Shown here piece after piece: positions 35,601 through 42,937 of a stretch of DNA of 64,000 bases; the first letter of the stretch is position 1, and every line of letters begins with the position of its first letter. The notes under the pieces are model-generated. The model saw only the letters and a program-made list of their open reading frames with translations. It was not told where the DNA came from and ran no database searches. The DNA is from F1-120-MAGs118 sp013360535 (GTDB lineage Bacteria > Planctomycetota > UBA1135 > GCA-002686595). A program made the translations under genes and the position numbers. The stretch is taken from the NCBI GenBank assembly GCA_026647215.1, contig JAPKHC010000015.1:35085-99084 (forward strand). The letters are read 5' to 3'.

Positions 35601-36159
35601 CCTGCTCGTCGAGTCGCTCGGCGGCCAGAGCGTGTTCCCACCGCAGCCCGCGGGCACGTGGAACTCGGCCTACTCCGGCGACGACTGGCGCGAGAGCGCC
35701 GGCCGCGACCGCCATCGCCGCGGGCTCTACACGTTCGCGAAGCGCACCGCGCCCTACGTGACGTTCCAGTTGTTCGACGCACCGAGCCGCGAGGTCGCCT
35801 GCACGCGCCGCGACCGCACGAACACGCCGCTGCAGGCGCTCGCGCTGCTCGACGACCCGGCCTTCGTCGAGTGTGCGCTCGCGCTGGCGCGGCGCATCGT
35901 GCGCGAGCGCAATGGAAGCGACGCGGAGCGGCTCGAGTGGGCCTTCCGGGCCTGCACGGCGCGTGCGCCGACCGCGAAGGAGTCGCAGGCGCTGTTCGGG
36001 CTGTTGCGCGACGCTCGCGCGGAGTTCACGGACGTCGCGAAGGCCAACGAGCGCGTCGCGCTGCTCGAACAAGGCGCCGTCGACGCGCCGGAGCTCGCCG
36101 CGTGGGCTTCGGTGGCGACCGTGCTGCTCAACCTCGACGACACGGTCGTGAGGAACTGA
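32641..36159 (+). CDS. Planctomycete cytochrome-like PSCyt1/DUF1549/DUF1553 protein
   Basis: 1172 residues from GTG 32641 with a short hydrophobic N-terminus. The heme-binding-like motif CVECH is at 34-38 (PSCyt1). DUF1549 follows (~145-360; LVRRLHLDLTGIPPTPEEVA, LACAQCHDHKYDPFSQRDYY). A central insert (~400-620) resembles a discoidin/carbohydrate-binding region and has visibly lower GC and different codon choice. Next comes a PA14/galactose-binding-like segment (RQLELYVGGDDAVKLWLNGE). DUF1553 ends the protein (LARWLVSRDNPLAARVHVNR). These proteins are hallmark planctomycete genes paired with DUF1501, thought to act in envelope glycan or sulfatide metabolism; the reaction is unknown. Confidence 0.92.
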   Translation: MSSAFAVSALVFAGFPQGTIDFARDVKPVLDRHCVECHGPQKSKADLRLDLRERAFAGAEGGSEPVIVPGRAAASSLYTRLVTEDKSERMPHKAPPLEPAQIEAIRRWIDEGAKWPDEVAGVDERRNHWAYQRPVRSAVPKVEHPERVRNPIDAFLEARFERDGVTPAPEASPATLVRRLHLDLTGIPPTPEEVAAFENDKRADAYEQLVRKLLASPRYGERMARPWLDLARYADTQGYEKDARRSMAPYRDWVIAALNENLPYNAFSLEQLAGDLFPGATRSQRIATAFHRNTMLNEEGGTDAEEFRSAAILDRVNTTATIWMGSTLACAQCHDHKYDPFSQRDYYKLFAAFNQTADGGKTPEPVLRAPTAEQERELEGIAKRIEELERKLTAADEALDQEQREWELQPRLKPFDELDWIPWVPTEVYFDPPGLEATIAPDGTVTLNGVIPDRVNLTVCRDMLDYDEFMLGKPLVRLEVLPFESGDRRGPGLASHGNFVLSKARVRFWDGNPSGYYDLIQRVVDVDHEQPGGAFRASHALDEDDSTGWAIGGAVERPHRIIFEVTPEIFREARLLLRFQSTYPKHILGRFRVSTSSDPRGLGRGVTCSPWKSAGPFVAASFEEARDTAFEPERELAEGKPFAESYRDGTLAWRELELKVGQQKIPLQGERCATYLRRTITTQRARQLELYVGGDDAVKLWLNGELVHESQDYTTYTNTPTRVQVRLREGANELLAKVTNGNGGYGFAFDVGYLTDDRITPEIEALLKLAPEERGVEEARQLRDWYRRGPSVLGSAIADELTKLRKRRDEIEAMLPTVMVMEAVKEPRQSHVFVRGSFLTPGEPVEAGIPGIFGAMASSEVPTLARFELARWLVSRDNPLAARVHVNRMWELFFGRGIVATGQDFGLRGDAPSHPELLDWLSVRFADSGWDMKALVETIVTSAAYRRSSDVPRAEYERDRHNIELARGARMRLEAELLRDNALAISGLLVESLGGQSVFPPQPAGTWNSAYSGDDWRESAGRDRHRRGLYTFAKRTAPYVTFQLFDAPSREVACTRRDRTNTPLQALALLDDPAFVECALALARRIVRERNGSDAERLEWAFRACTARAPTAKESQALFGLLRDARAEFTDVAKANERVALLEQGAVDAPELAAWASVATVLLNLDDTVVRN

Positions 36160-36161
36160 CG

Positions 36162-37577
36162 ATGGAACGCCAGAACTTCTCGAACGCACTGACGCGCCGG
36201 CATTTCCTGGGCGGAGCGTCGCTCTCGCTCGGCACGCTGGCGCTGTCGTCGCTGCTGTCGGGCTCCGCGCGCGCGCAGGGCGCGTCGCACTTCGCTCCGA
36301 AGGCCAAGCGGGTCGTCTACCTGCACATGGCCGGCGCGCCGTCGAACCTCGACCTGTTCGATCCCAAGCCGAAGCTGAACGAGCTCGACCGCCAGCCGAT
36401 TCCCGACAGCTTCACCAAGGGCGAGCGCTTCGCGTTCATCAAGGGCACGCCGAAGCTGCTCGGCTCGCCGTTCCAGTTCGCGCGCCACGGCCAGAGCGGT
36501 GCGCAGGTGAGCGAGCTGCTGCCGCACTTCGCGCGCATCGTCGACCGCGTCGCGATCGTGCGCTCGATGCGCACGAAGGAGTTCAACCACGCGCCGGCGC
36601 AGCTCTTCGCGCACACCGGCCACGCGCGTGTCGGCCGTCCGAGCTTCGGTTCGTGGGCGAGTTATGGCCTCGGTCGCATCAACGAGGACCTGCCGGCCTT
36701 CGTGGTGCTGACCTCGGGCCAGTTCCAGCCCGACGGCGGCGCCGCGTTGTGGAGCAACGGCTTCCTGCCCGGCGAGCACCAAGGTGTGCGGTTTCGGCCG
36801 GGAAACGAGGGGGTTCCGTTCCTCGCCAATCCTGCCGGCGTGTCGCGCGAGCTGCGGCGTCGCGAGCTCGATGCGCTCGGCGAGCTGCAGCGCGGGCGCA
36901 TGGAATCCTGCGGCGATCCCGAGCTCGAGGCGCGCATCGCGCAGTACGAGCTCGCCTACCGCATGCAGACGAGCGTGCCCGACCTGCTCGACCTCGCGCA
37001 GGAGTCTCCGGAGATGCTCGCGCGCTACGGCGCGAAACCCGGCGAGCGCAGCTTCGCCAACCACTGCCTGCTCGCGCGCCGCATGCTCGAGCGCGGCGTG
37101 CGCTTCGTGCAGCTCTACCACTGGGGCTGGGACAGCCACGGCACCGGCGAGAACGACGACCTGCTGCATTCGCTGCGGCGGCGCTGCGAAGAGACCGATC
37201 GCCCGAGCGCCGCACTCGTCGAGGACCTCGCCGAACGTGGCCTGCTCGACGACACGCTCGTGGTCTGGGGCGGCGAGTTTGGCCGCACGCCGATGAACGA
37301 GGAGCGCGACGGCTCGAAGTTCCTCGGCCGCGACCACCACCCGCACTGCTTCACGATCTGGCTCGCCGGCGGCGGCATCAAGCCGGGCATCACCCACGGT
37401 GCGACCGACGAGCTCGGCTACTTCATCACCGAGAACCCCGTCGAGGTTCACGACCTGCACGCGACGCTGCTGCACCTGCTCGGCTTCGACCACGAACGGC
37501 TCACGTTCCGCAGCGAAGGCCGCGACTTCCGCCTCACCGACGTCGCCGGCCACGTCGTGACGCCGCTGCTCGCCTAG
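36162..37577 (+). CDS. DUF1501 protein with Tat signal
   Basis: 471 residues, starting 2 bases after the DUF1553 gene. The Tat signal is LTRRHFLGGASLSLGTLALS with cleavage near ARAQG. The body has the DUF1501 signature VVYLHMAGAPSNLDLFDPKP near the start, and TLVVWGGEFGRTPMNEERDG plus GRDHHPHCFTIWLAGGGIKP near the end. The fold is related to alkaline phosphatase/sulfatase. It is always found paired with DUF1553-type proteins in planctomycetes, which supports co-operation in the periplasm, but the substrate is unknown. Confidence 0.95.
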   Translation: MERQNFSNALTRRHFLGGASLSLGTLALSSLLSGSARAQGASHFAPKAKRVVYLHMAGAPSNLDLFDPKPKLNELDRQPIPDSFTKGERFAFIKGTPKLLGSPFQFARHGQSGAQVSELLPHFARIVDRVAIVRSMRTKEFNHAPAQLFAHTGHARVGRPSFGSWASYGLGRINEDLPAFVVLTSGQFQPDGGAALWSNGFLPGEHQGVRFRPGNEGVPFLANPAGVSRELRRRELDALGELQRGRMESCGDPELEARIAQYELAYRMQTSVPDLLDLAQESPEMLARYGAKPGERSFANHCLLARRMLERGVRFVQLYHWGWDSHGTGENDDLLHSLRRRCEETDRPSAALVEDLAERGLLDDTLVVWGGEFGRTPMNEERDGSKFLGRDHHPHCFTIWLAGGGIKPGITHGATDELGYFITENPVEVHDLHATLLHLLGFDHERLTFRSEGRDFRLTDVAGHVVTPLLA

Positions 37578-37578
37578 C

Positions 37579-38340
37579 TCAGCCGCCGCGCGCGCCGCGG
37601 CCGCGGTTGTTGTTGCCGCCGCCAGCGTTGTTGCCCGTCGCGCCGGCGTCGCCGCCGCGGCGGTTGTCGCGCTGGCGGTAGGACTCGTACTGCTCGGGCG
37701 AGAGGATCGTGGTGAGCTTGGCGACGTGGTCCTTGCGTTGCTGCTCGCGGACCTCGCGAAGGGAGTCGCGGGAGGCGCCGGAGTCGCGCTGGCGGTCGTA
37801 TTCGGCCTCGGCGGCGCGTTCGGCGAGGAGCAGCGCGCGCAAATCGTTTTCCTGCGCGGGCGAGAGGTTGAGGCGCGTGCGCAGGTCGGTCAGCCGCTCC
37901 TCGAGGCGCTGCAGCTCGCGTTGCTCGCGCGCGCGGGCGGCCTCGGCGCGTTCGTCGGCGCGGAGTTGCTCGAGAGCGAGCGCCACTTCGGTCTTCAGCG
38001 CGGCGGGAGCGGAGCCGTCGGAGGAGAGCTTGGCGGCGACCTGCGCGGCGAGCTCGTCGGCCGGCGCGCCGGCGCTGGTGCGCGCGGAGAGGTCTGCACG
38101 GTCCTCCAGTTCCGCCAGGCGCTGGCGCAGCTCGCGCGACTCGATCTCGAGCGCCGCCAACTCGTCGCGCAGCGCCGCGACCTCGTCGGAGGAGCTCGCG
38201 GCGGCGGGCGCGGAGGCGGAGAGCGAATCGGCGGGCGCGGGAGGGGCCGGCGTGCCCAGGGTGAGCACGAGCGCGGCGCTGGCGGCTCCGGCGAGGGCGG
38301 CGACGACGACGGTCACGGCGGTGGAGGTGGTGCTCGACAT
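37579..38340 (-). CDS. Membrane-anchored coiled-coil protein, Spy-like C-terminal helix and RGG tail
   Basis: 253 residues. One N-terminal helix (VTVVVAALAGAASAALVLTL) is followed by a Pro/Ala/Ser linker and a long coiled coil (~50-150, DEVAALRDELAALEIESREL...). Residues ~155-225 (LNLSPAQENDLRALLLAERA ... LTTILSPEQYESYRQ) resemble the LTxxQ helices of periplasmic Spy/CpxP-type proteins. The C-terminus is Gly/Asn/Arg-rich (GGGNNNRGRGARGG). It could be a periplasmic chaperone-like protein. Convergent with the DUF1501 gene, one base apart. Confidence 0.7.
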   Translation of the reverse strand: MSSTTSTAVTVVVAALAGAASAALVLTLGTPAPPAPADSLSASAPAAASSSDEVAALRDELAALEIESRELRQRLAELEDRADLSARTSAGAPADELAAQVAAKLSSDGSAPAALKTEVALALEQLRADERAEAARAREQRELQRLEERLTDLRTRLNLSPAQENDLRALLLAERAAEAEYDRQRDSGASRDSLREVREQQRKDHVAKLTTILSPEQYESYRQRDNRRGGDAGATGNNAGGGNNNRGRGARGG

Positions 38341-38432
38341 CGAAGGCGCAACCCGCGAGGGGGGCTGAGGTGTCGGGGAGGTTCGAGGCTAGCAGGCTGC
38401 GCGCGGGTGGGGGCGGCGGATAGGCTCGGGGG

Positions 38433-40037
38433 ATGGTCGGGCGGTGGGAACGGATCTGCGGCGGCGTTCTGCTGGGAGCGTTGGCTGCGTGCGGGTCGGA
38501 GGCGGCCGAAGCGCACGCGCCGCAGGCCGCGCGTGCGTCGGAAGCTTCGCAGCGGCCGTCGAACGTCGTGCTGATCGTGCTCGACGACGTCAGCCCGGGC
38601 CTGATCGGTGCCTATGACGAGCTCTTCCGCAAGCTGGGGCGGCCGTCGCAGGTTCCGGCGCAGACTCCGGCGATCGACACGCTGCTCGCGGCGCGCGGGC
38701 TGACGTTCACGCGCGCTTGGGCGAGCCCGAAGTGCACTCCGACCCGCGCGCAGATCCTCACGGGCCGCAACGGGTTCCACACGGGGGTCGGGCAGATCCT
38801 GATGTCGACGGGTGAGGCCGGTTCGCCGGGGCTCGATCCGAAGGCCGAGCTCCTGCCCGAGCGTCTGCGCAAGGCGCCGACGCCGTACCACAGCGCCGCG
38901 GTCGGCAAGTGGCACCTGTCGAGCGCGGCGGAGCTCGAGCTCAACCCCGTCGCACCGCTCGGAACTCCGCCGGGACGCTGGTTCGACCGCTACGCTGGCT
39001 CGCTCTTCAACCTCGGCGAGGAGCGCGAGAAGCAGGCCGACGACGCGGGCTATTGGGTGTGGCGGAAGTTCCATGCGGGCGGCTTGGCGAGCGGGGCGGA
39101 GCTCGAAAATGGGCCGAAAGTGCCGCATTTCAGCGAAGAACGTGCGACGACGATCCACGGCTATCCGAGCGTCGACACGACCGACGATGCGCTCGCGCTG
39201 GCGGGCTCGCTGCCCGAGCCGTGGTTCCTGTACGTCGCCTACAACGCGATCCACGAGCCGCTGCACCACGTCACGCTCGCGCTGCCGCAGCCGAAGGACG
39301 AGCGGCTGCGCGCGAAGGCGACGTGCGACCATTCGGAGGACAGCGACGCCGCGATGGCGCGTTGCATGCTGGCGGCGCTCGACTCGCAGATCGGACGGCT
39401 CGTCGAGGCGCTCGACGAAAGTGACACGACCGTGATCCTCGTCGGCGACAACGGCATGGCGCAGCGCGTGTTCCTGCCGCCCTATCCGCGCCACCATGGC
39501 AAGGGCTCGATGTACGACGGGGGCATCGAGGTGCCGTTGATCGTGCGTTCGCCGACGCTGAAGCCGGAGCTGCGTGGCACGAGCACCGCCGCGCCCGCGC
39601 ACGCGATGGACCTGTTCGCGACCGTCGCGGAACTCGCGGGCGCGCCGACCGGCGCTGTCGACGCGGTCTCGCTCGCGCCGCTCCTCACGGGCGCGCTCGC
39701 GAACGTGCGGAGCGAGCTCTACAGCGAGCGTTTCCAGCCCAACTTCGTGCCGACGGCGAGCGGCGGCGTGCCCGAGGGCACCGACATCCGCTGGCACGAT
39801 CAGGCGCTGTTCGACGGGCGTTTCAAGCTCGTGCGCGAGTCCAAACGCACCGACGACGGCAAGGTCGAGGTGCTCGAGTCGCTCTACGACCTCGCCCGCG
39901 ACGTCGCGGAACCCGACTGGATCGAGCGCCGCAACCTGCTGCACCCCGACTCCGGCCCGCTGCCGACCGCGGCCTCCGAGGCTCTCGCGCGCCTGCGCGC
40001 CCGCCTCGACGCCGCCTTCCCGTCGCTCGTGCGCTGA
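38433..40037 (+). CDS. Lipoprotein sulfatase (arylsulfatase family)
   Basis: 534 residues. The signal MVGRWERICGGVLLGALAAC ends in a lipobox-like LAAC (Cys20). The N-terminal metal motif is VVLIVLDDVSPG. The sulfatase signature CTPTR (Cys101, in SPKCTPTRAQILTGR) is the C-x-P-x-R type whose Cys becomes formylglycine. Further conserved parts are VGKWHL and VGDNGMAQR. It hydrolyses a sulfate ester, probably of an algal or mucin-like polysaccharide. No formylglycine-generating enzyme is in the window. TAGGCT (38421-38426) ends 6 bases before ATG, so transcription may begin at the start codon. Confidence 0.92.
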   Translation: MVGRWERICGGVLLGALAACGSEAAEAHAPQAARASEASQRPSNVVLIVLDDVSPGLIGAYDELFRKLGRPSQVPAQTPAIDTLLAARGLTFTRAWASPKCTPTRAQILTGRNGFHTGVGQILMSTGEAGSPGLDPKAELLPERLRKAPTPYHSAAVGKWHLSSAAELELNPVAPLGTPPGRWFDRYAGSLFNLGEEREKQADDAGYWVWRKFHAGGLASGAELENGPKVPHFSEERATTIHGYPSVDTTDDALALAGSLPEPWFLYVAYNAIHEPLHHVTLALPQPKDERLRAKATCDHSEDSDAAMARCMLAALDSQIGRLVEALDESDTTVILVGDNGMAQRVFLPPYPRHHGKGSMYDGGIEVPLIVRSPTLKPELRGTSTAAPAHAMDLFATVAELAGAPTGAVDAVSLAPLLTGALANVRSELYSERFQPNFVPTASGGVPEGTDIRWHDQALFDGRFKLVRESKRTDDGKVEVLESLYDLARDVAEPDWIERRNLLHPDSGPLPTAASEALARLRARLDAAFPSLVR

Positions 40038-40113
40038 AGAGAGGGGCCTGTAGGGGCCGTGCGGGGCGGTCCATTCGTGGGAGGGCCGAATCCGCAGAAT
40101 AAACATGCGGGCG

Positions 40114-40142
40114 TTGACGGCGGAATATTCGGCGAATAAAGT
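40114..40142 (+). promoter_or_regulatory. Predicted argR-operon promoter with ARG-box-like palindrome
   Basis: TTGACG (40114-40119), 17 bases, then TAAAGT (40137-40142). The spacer contains the palindrome GAATATTC (40123-40130), matching the core of known ARG boxes. GAATAAAC (40097-40104) and GAATAAAG (40134-40141) flank it as direct repeats. This is an unusually AT-rich island in the region. ArgR bound here would cover the promoter, giving arginine feedback on the whole operon. Position is 45 bases before the argR ATG. Confidence 0.6.
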
Positions 40143-40187
40143 TTCGCGCCTCGAAGCCCGAAGGGGCTCTCCGAGAGCAACCACCCG

Positions 40188-40613
40188 ATGGCCGACCCTA
40201 CCCCGCGACGCGAGGCGATCTGCGAGCTCCTCAAGGATGAGGACATCGCGAGCCAGGAGCAGCTGCTCGAGCACCTCGAGCGGCGCGGCTTCCAGACCTC
40301 GCAGCCCGTGCTGTCGCGCGACCTGCGCGCGCTCAACGTGGCGAAGCAGGCGGGGTTCTACCGGGTGGGTGACGGCGAGCGGGTCACTCCGCTGGCGACG
40401 CTGAAGAGCCTGCTCCGTTCGGAGCGCCCGGTGTCGCACTTCGTGCTGCTGCGCTGCGAGCCCGGGGCCGCCAGCGCGGTCGCGCGAGCGCTCGAGGCCG
40501 AGGGCATCGACGGTCTCGTCGGCACGATCGCCGGCGACGACACGGTGCTCGTCGCCTCCGAAACCCACGCGGCGTCCCAGCGCGTTCGCCGTCGCGTGCA
40601 GGAACTGCTGTAG
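40188..40613 (+). CDS. argR: Arginine repressor ArgR
   Basis: 141 residues, close to the family's ~150. The N-terminal winged helix-turn-helix has SQEQLLEHLERRGFQTSQPV then LSRDLRALNVAK, matching the SRDxxxL recognition helix. The C-terminal hexamerisation/arginine-binding domain ends with DGLVGTIAGDDTVLVAS, close to the canonical GTIAGDDTI motif including the arginine-binding Asp pair. It heads the arginine operon, 30 bases before argG, so it is probably autoregulated through the GAATATTC site upstream. Confidence 0.92.
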   Translation: MADPTPRREAICELLKDEDIASQEQLLEHLERRGFQTSQPVLSRDLRALNVAKQAGFYRVGDGERVTPLATLKSLLRSERPVSHFVLLRCEPGAASAVARALEAEGIDGLVGTIAGDDTVLVASETHAASQRVRRRVQELL

Positions 40614-40643
40614 CTCCCTTTCCCTCGCCCGAGGATCGCATCG

Positions 40644-41849
40644 ATGCGCGTTCTGCTTGCCTATTCCGGTGGTCTCGACACGTCCTACCTCGTCGCGTGG
40701 CTCACGCGCGTCGAGAAGGCGCAGGTCACGACTCTGGCCGTCGACTGCGGCGGCTGGAGCGCGCAGGAGCGCAAGGACATCGAGACGCGAGCGATCGCGC
40801 TCGGTGCGGTCGAGCACCGTTTCGTCGACGCGCGCGCCGAGCTCTTCTCGCGCGTCGTGCGCTGGCTGATCGCGGGCAACGTGCGCCGCGGCGCCGCGTA
40901 CCCGCTGTCAGTGGGTGCCGAGCGTGGCCTGCAGGCCGAGATTCTCGCGCGCATGTCGACCGAAGGTGAATTCGACGCGTGCGCGCACGGCTGCACGGCG
41001 GCCGGCAACGATCAGGTGCGTTTCGAGGCCGCGCTCGCGACGATCGCGCCCAGCCTGAAGGCGCTCGCGCCCGTGCGCGACCTCGCGCCGAGCCGCGAGG
41101 AGCAGCGCAAGTGGCTCAACGACCAGGGTCTGCCGGTGCCGGCCGCGGGCGGCAAGTACTCGGTCAATCAAGGCCTGTGGGGCGTGACGATCGGCGGTGG
41201 CGAGCTGCACACGTCCGATCAGGCGCTGCCGGAAGAGGCTTGGTACTGGACGAAGAACGGCCACGGCCGCGCGACGCTGCAGGTCGGATTCGAGAACGGC
41301 GTGCCCGTGTCGCTCGGCGGACTGCCGATGGATCCGGTGACGCTGATCGAGCGCCTCAACACCGAAGCGGGCGCGTTCGGCGTCGGTCGCGGCTACCACC
41401 TCGGCGACACGGTGCTCGGCATCAAGGGCCGCATCGCGTTCGAGGCTCCGGCGGCGGAAGTGCTGATCGAGGCGCACCGCGAGCTCGAGAAGCTCGTGCT
41501 GATCGAGGACCAGCGCTTCTGGAAGGATCATCTGGGCGACGTGTACGGCCGGCGCCTGCACCAGGGCCTGTTCCACGATCCGTTCCAGCGCGACCTCGAG
41601 GCGTTCTTCGCGTCGACGCAGCAGCGTGTCACGGGCACCGTGAAGGTGCGCGTGCAGCCGGGTTCGGCGCTCGTCGAAGGCGTGTCGTCGCCCTACAGCA
41701 TGCTGACCGCGAGCGACGCCAAGTACGGCGAGCGCGCGGGCTCCAACGCGACGCCGCAGGGGGCGCTCGGCCTCGCACGCGCGCTGGCGGAACCGGCGCG
41801 GCTCTTCCGGCGCGCGGGCGAGAAGGGCGCTGCGGAGGTGGCGAAGTGA
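40644..41849 (+). CDS. argG: Argininosuccinate synthase
   Basis: 401 residues, the normal family length. The ATP pyrophosphatase P-loop is LAYSGGLDTSYLVAWL (residues ~5-20). The citrulline/aspartate-binding motif is HGCTAAGNDQVRFE (GCT-GKGND in most homologues, so K is replaced here by A). It joins citrulline and aspartate with ATP. GAGG at 40631-40634 is its ribosome site. Its stop overlaps the GTG of the next gene by 4 bases. Confidence 0.95.
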   Translation: MRVLLAYSGGLDTSYLVAWLTRVEKAQVTTLAVDCGGWSAQERKDIETRAIALGAVEHRFVDARAELFSRVVRWLIAGNVRRGAAYPLSVGAERGLQAEILARMSTEGEFDACAHGCTAAGNDQVRFEAALATIAPSLKALAPVRDLAPSREEQRKWLNDQGLPVPAAGGKYSVNQGLWGVTIGGGELHTSDQALPEEAWYWTKNGHGRATLQVGFENGVPVSLGGLPMDPVTLIERLNTEAGAFGVGRGYHLGDTVLGIKGRIAFEAPAAEVLIEAHRELEKLVLIEDQRFWKDHLGDVYGRRLHQGLFHDPFQRDLEAFFASTQQRVTGTVKVRVQPGSALVEGVSSPYSMLTASDAKYGERAGSNATPQGALGLARALAEPARLFRRAGEKGAAEVAK

Positions 41850-42937
41850 AGCGCTGCACGCTCGACAAGATCGCGTCGGTCACGCTGCGCCTGGGGCTCG
41901 ATCGCAACGCCGTGCTCGGCGAGACGATTCCCGCGGAGGCCGGCACGGTGATCGCGTGCCGCGTCAAGAACGCGAAGACGAACTACAACACGCTCGAGGA
42001 CGTGCACGGCCGCATGGTCGCGCTGCATCCCGGCGACATCATCGCCGGCGCGCTCGGCCATCGCGACGCGCTGTATGGCTTCAGCGGTCACGTGCCGGAG
42101 AAGGTCGCGGTGGGGGACGAGCTCCAGCTCCTGAACCTCGGCGGCGTGATCGGCACGGGCGCGGAAGCGACGGCGGCGAGTGGTGAACCGTTCCGGCTGG
42201 AAGTGCTCGGAAGCGTGCTGGAATTCCCGTACCTCGCGACGCGTGTCGGCATTCCGGCCAACATCGCGCGTGCGGCGCTGCCGACGCAGCCGATGCCGAC
42301 GCGCGCCGAGGGCCTGCCGCCGATGGTCGTGCTCGTCGGCACGTGCATGGACGCCGGCAAGACGACCGCGGCGTCGATCCTGATCAGCGAGCTCAGCCAC
42401 AAGGGCCTGCGCGTCGCTGCGGGCAAGCTCACCGGCGTTTCGCTGCGCCGCGACATCCTGCAGATGCAGGACTGCGGCGCGGAGCCTGTCGCGATCTTCA
42501 CCGACTTCGGTGTCGTCACGACCGACGAACGCACCGCGGTGCCGGCGGCGCACAGCCTGATCGCGAACCTCGCGAGTTGCGAGCCCGACCTGATCGTGCT
42601 CGAGATGGGCGACGGCTTGCTCGGCACGTATGGAGTGCAGTCGCTGCTCTCCGACGAGGTCATTCGCGGCTCGATCGAGAGCGTCGTGCTGTGCGCGCAG
42701 GACCCGGTCGGCTCCTGGGGCGGTCAGCTGCTTCTGCGCGAGCGGTATGCGCTCGAAGTCGACGTCGTGAGCGGCCGTGTCACCGACACGCCGGTCGGTC
42801 GGCGCTTCTGCAACGAGAAGCTCGGGCTTCCGGCGTTCAACGCGCTGCGCGAGGGCAAGCAACTGACGGACGCGGTGCTGAAGAGCCTCGCGGCGCGTGG
42901 GGTGCAGGTCGCGGCGGCGGCGAAGGTGCATGCGTGA
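41846..42937 (+). CDS. P-loop protein of DUF1611/DgcN-like layout inside the arginine operon; candidate N-acylglutamate synthase
   Basis: 363 residues from GTG 41846, overlapping the argG stop (GTGA). The N-terminal ~150 residues include a beta-rich part (GRMVALHPGDIIAGALGHRD, DELQLLNLGGVIGTG). The C-terminal part has Walker A GTCMDAGKTT (165-174), then AAGKLTGVSLRRDILQMQDC, a Walker B-like stretch DLIVLEMGDGLLG, and further Rossmann strands. This order recalls DUF1611 proteins, which include D-glutamate N-acetyltransferase DgcN. It overlaps argC by 4 bases, so it is fully embedded between argG and argC. The operon lacks ArgA/ArgJ, so first-step acylation of glutamate is a reasoned guess, not shown by the sequence. 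A regulatory or ATP-dependent ligase role is also possible. Confidence 0.75.
   Translation: MKRCTLDKIASVTLRLGLDRNAVLGETIPAEAGTVIACRVKNAKTNYNTLEDVHGRMVALHPGDIIAGALGHRDALYGFSGHVPEKVAVGDELQLLNLGGVIGTGAEATAASGEPFRLEVLGSVLEFPYLATRVGIPANIARAALPTQPMPTRAEGLPPMVVLVGTCMDAGKTTAASILISELSHKGLRVAAGKLTGVSLRRDILQMQDCGAEPVAIFTDFGVVTTDERTAVPAAHSLIANLASCEPDLIVLEMGDGLLGTYGVQSLLSDEVIRGSIESVVLCAQDPVGSWGGQLLLRERYALEVDVVSGRVTDTPVGRRFCNEKLGLPAFNALREGKQLTDAVLKSLAARGVQVAAAAKVHA

Noticed and set aside
40038..40187. Possible small RNA or gene between the sulfatase and argR
   Set aside because: The AT-rich island is better explained as the argR promoter/operator; no closed hairpin with termination features was found.
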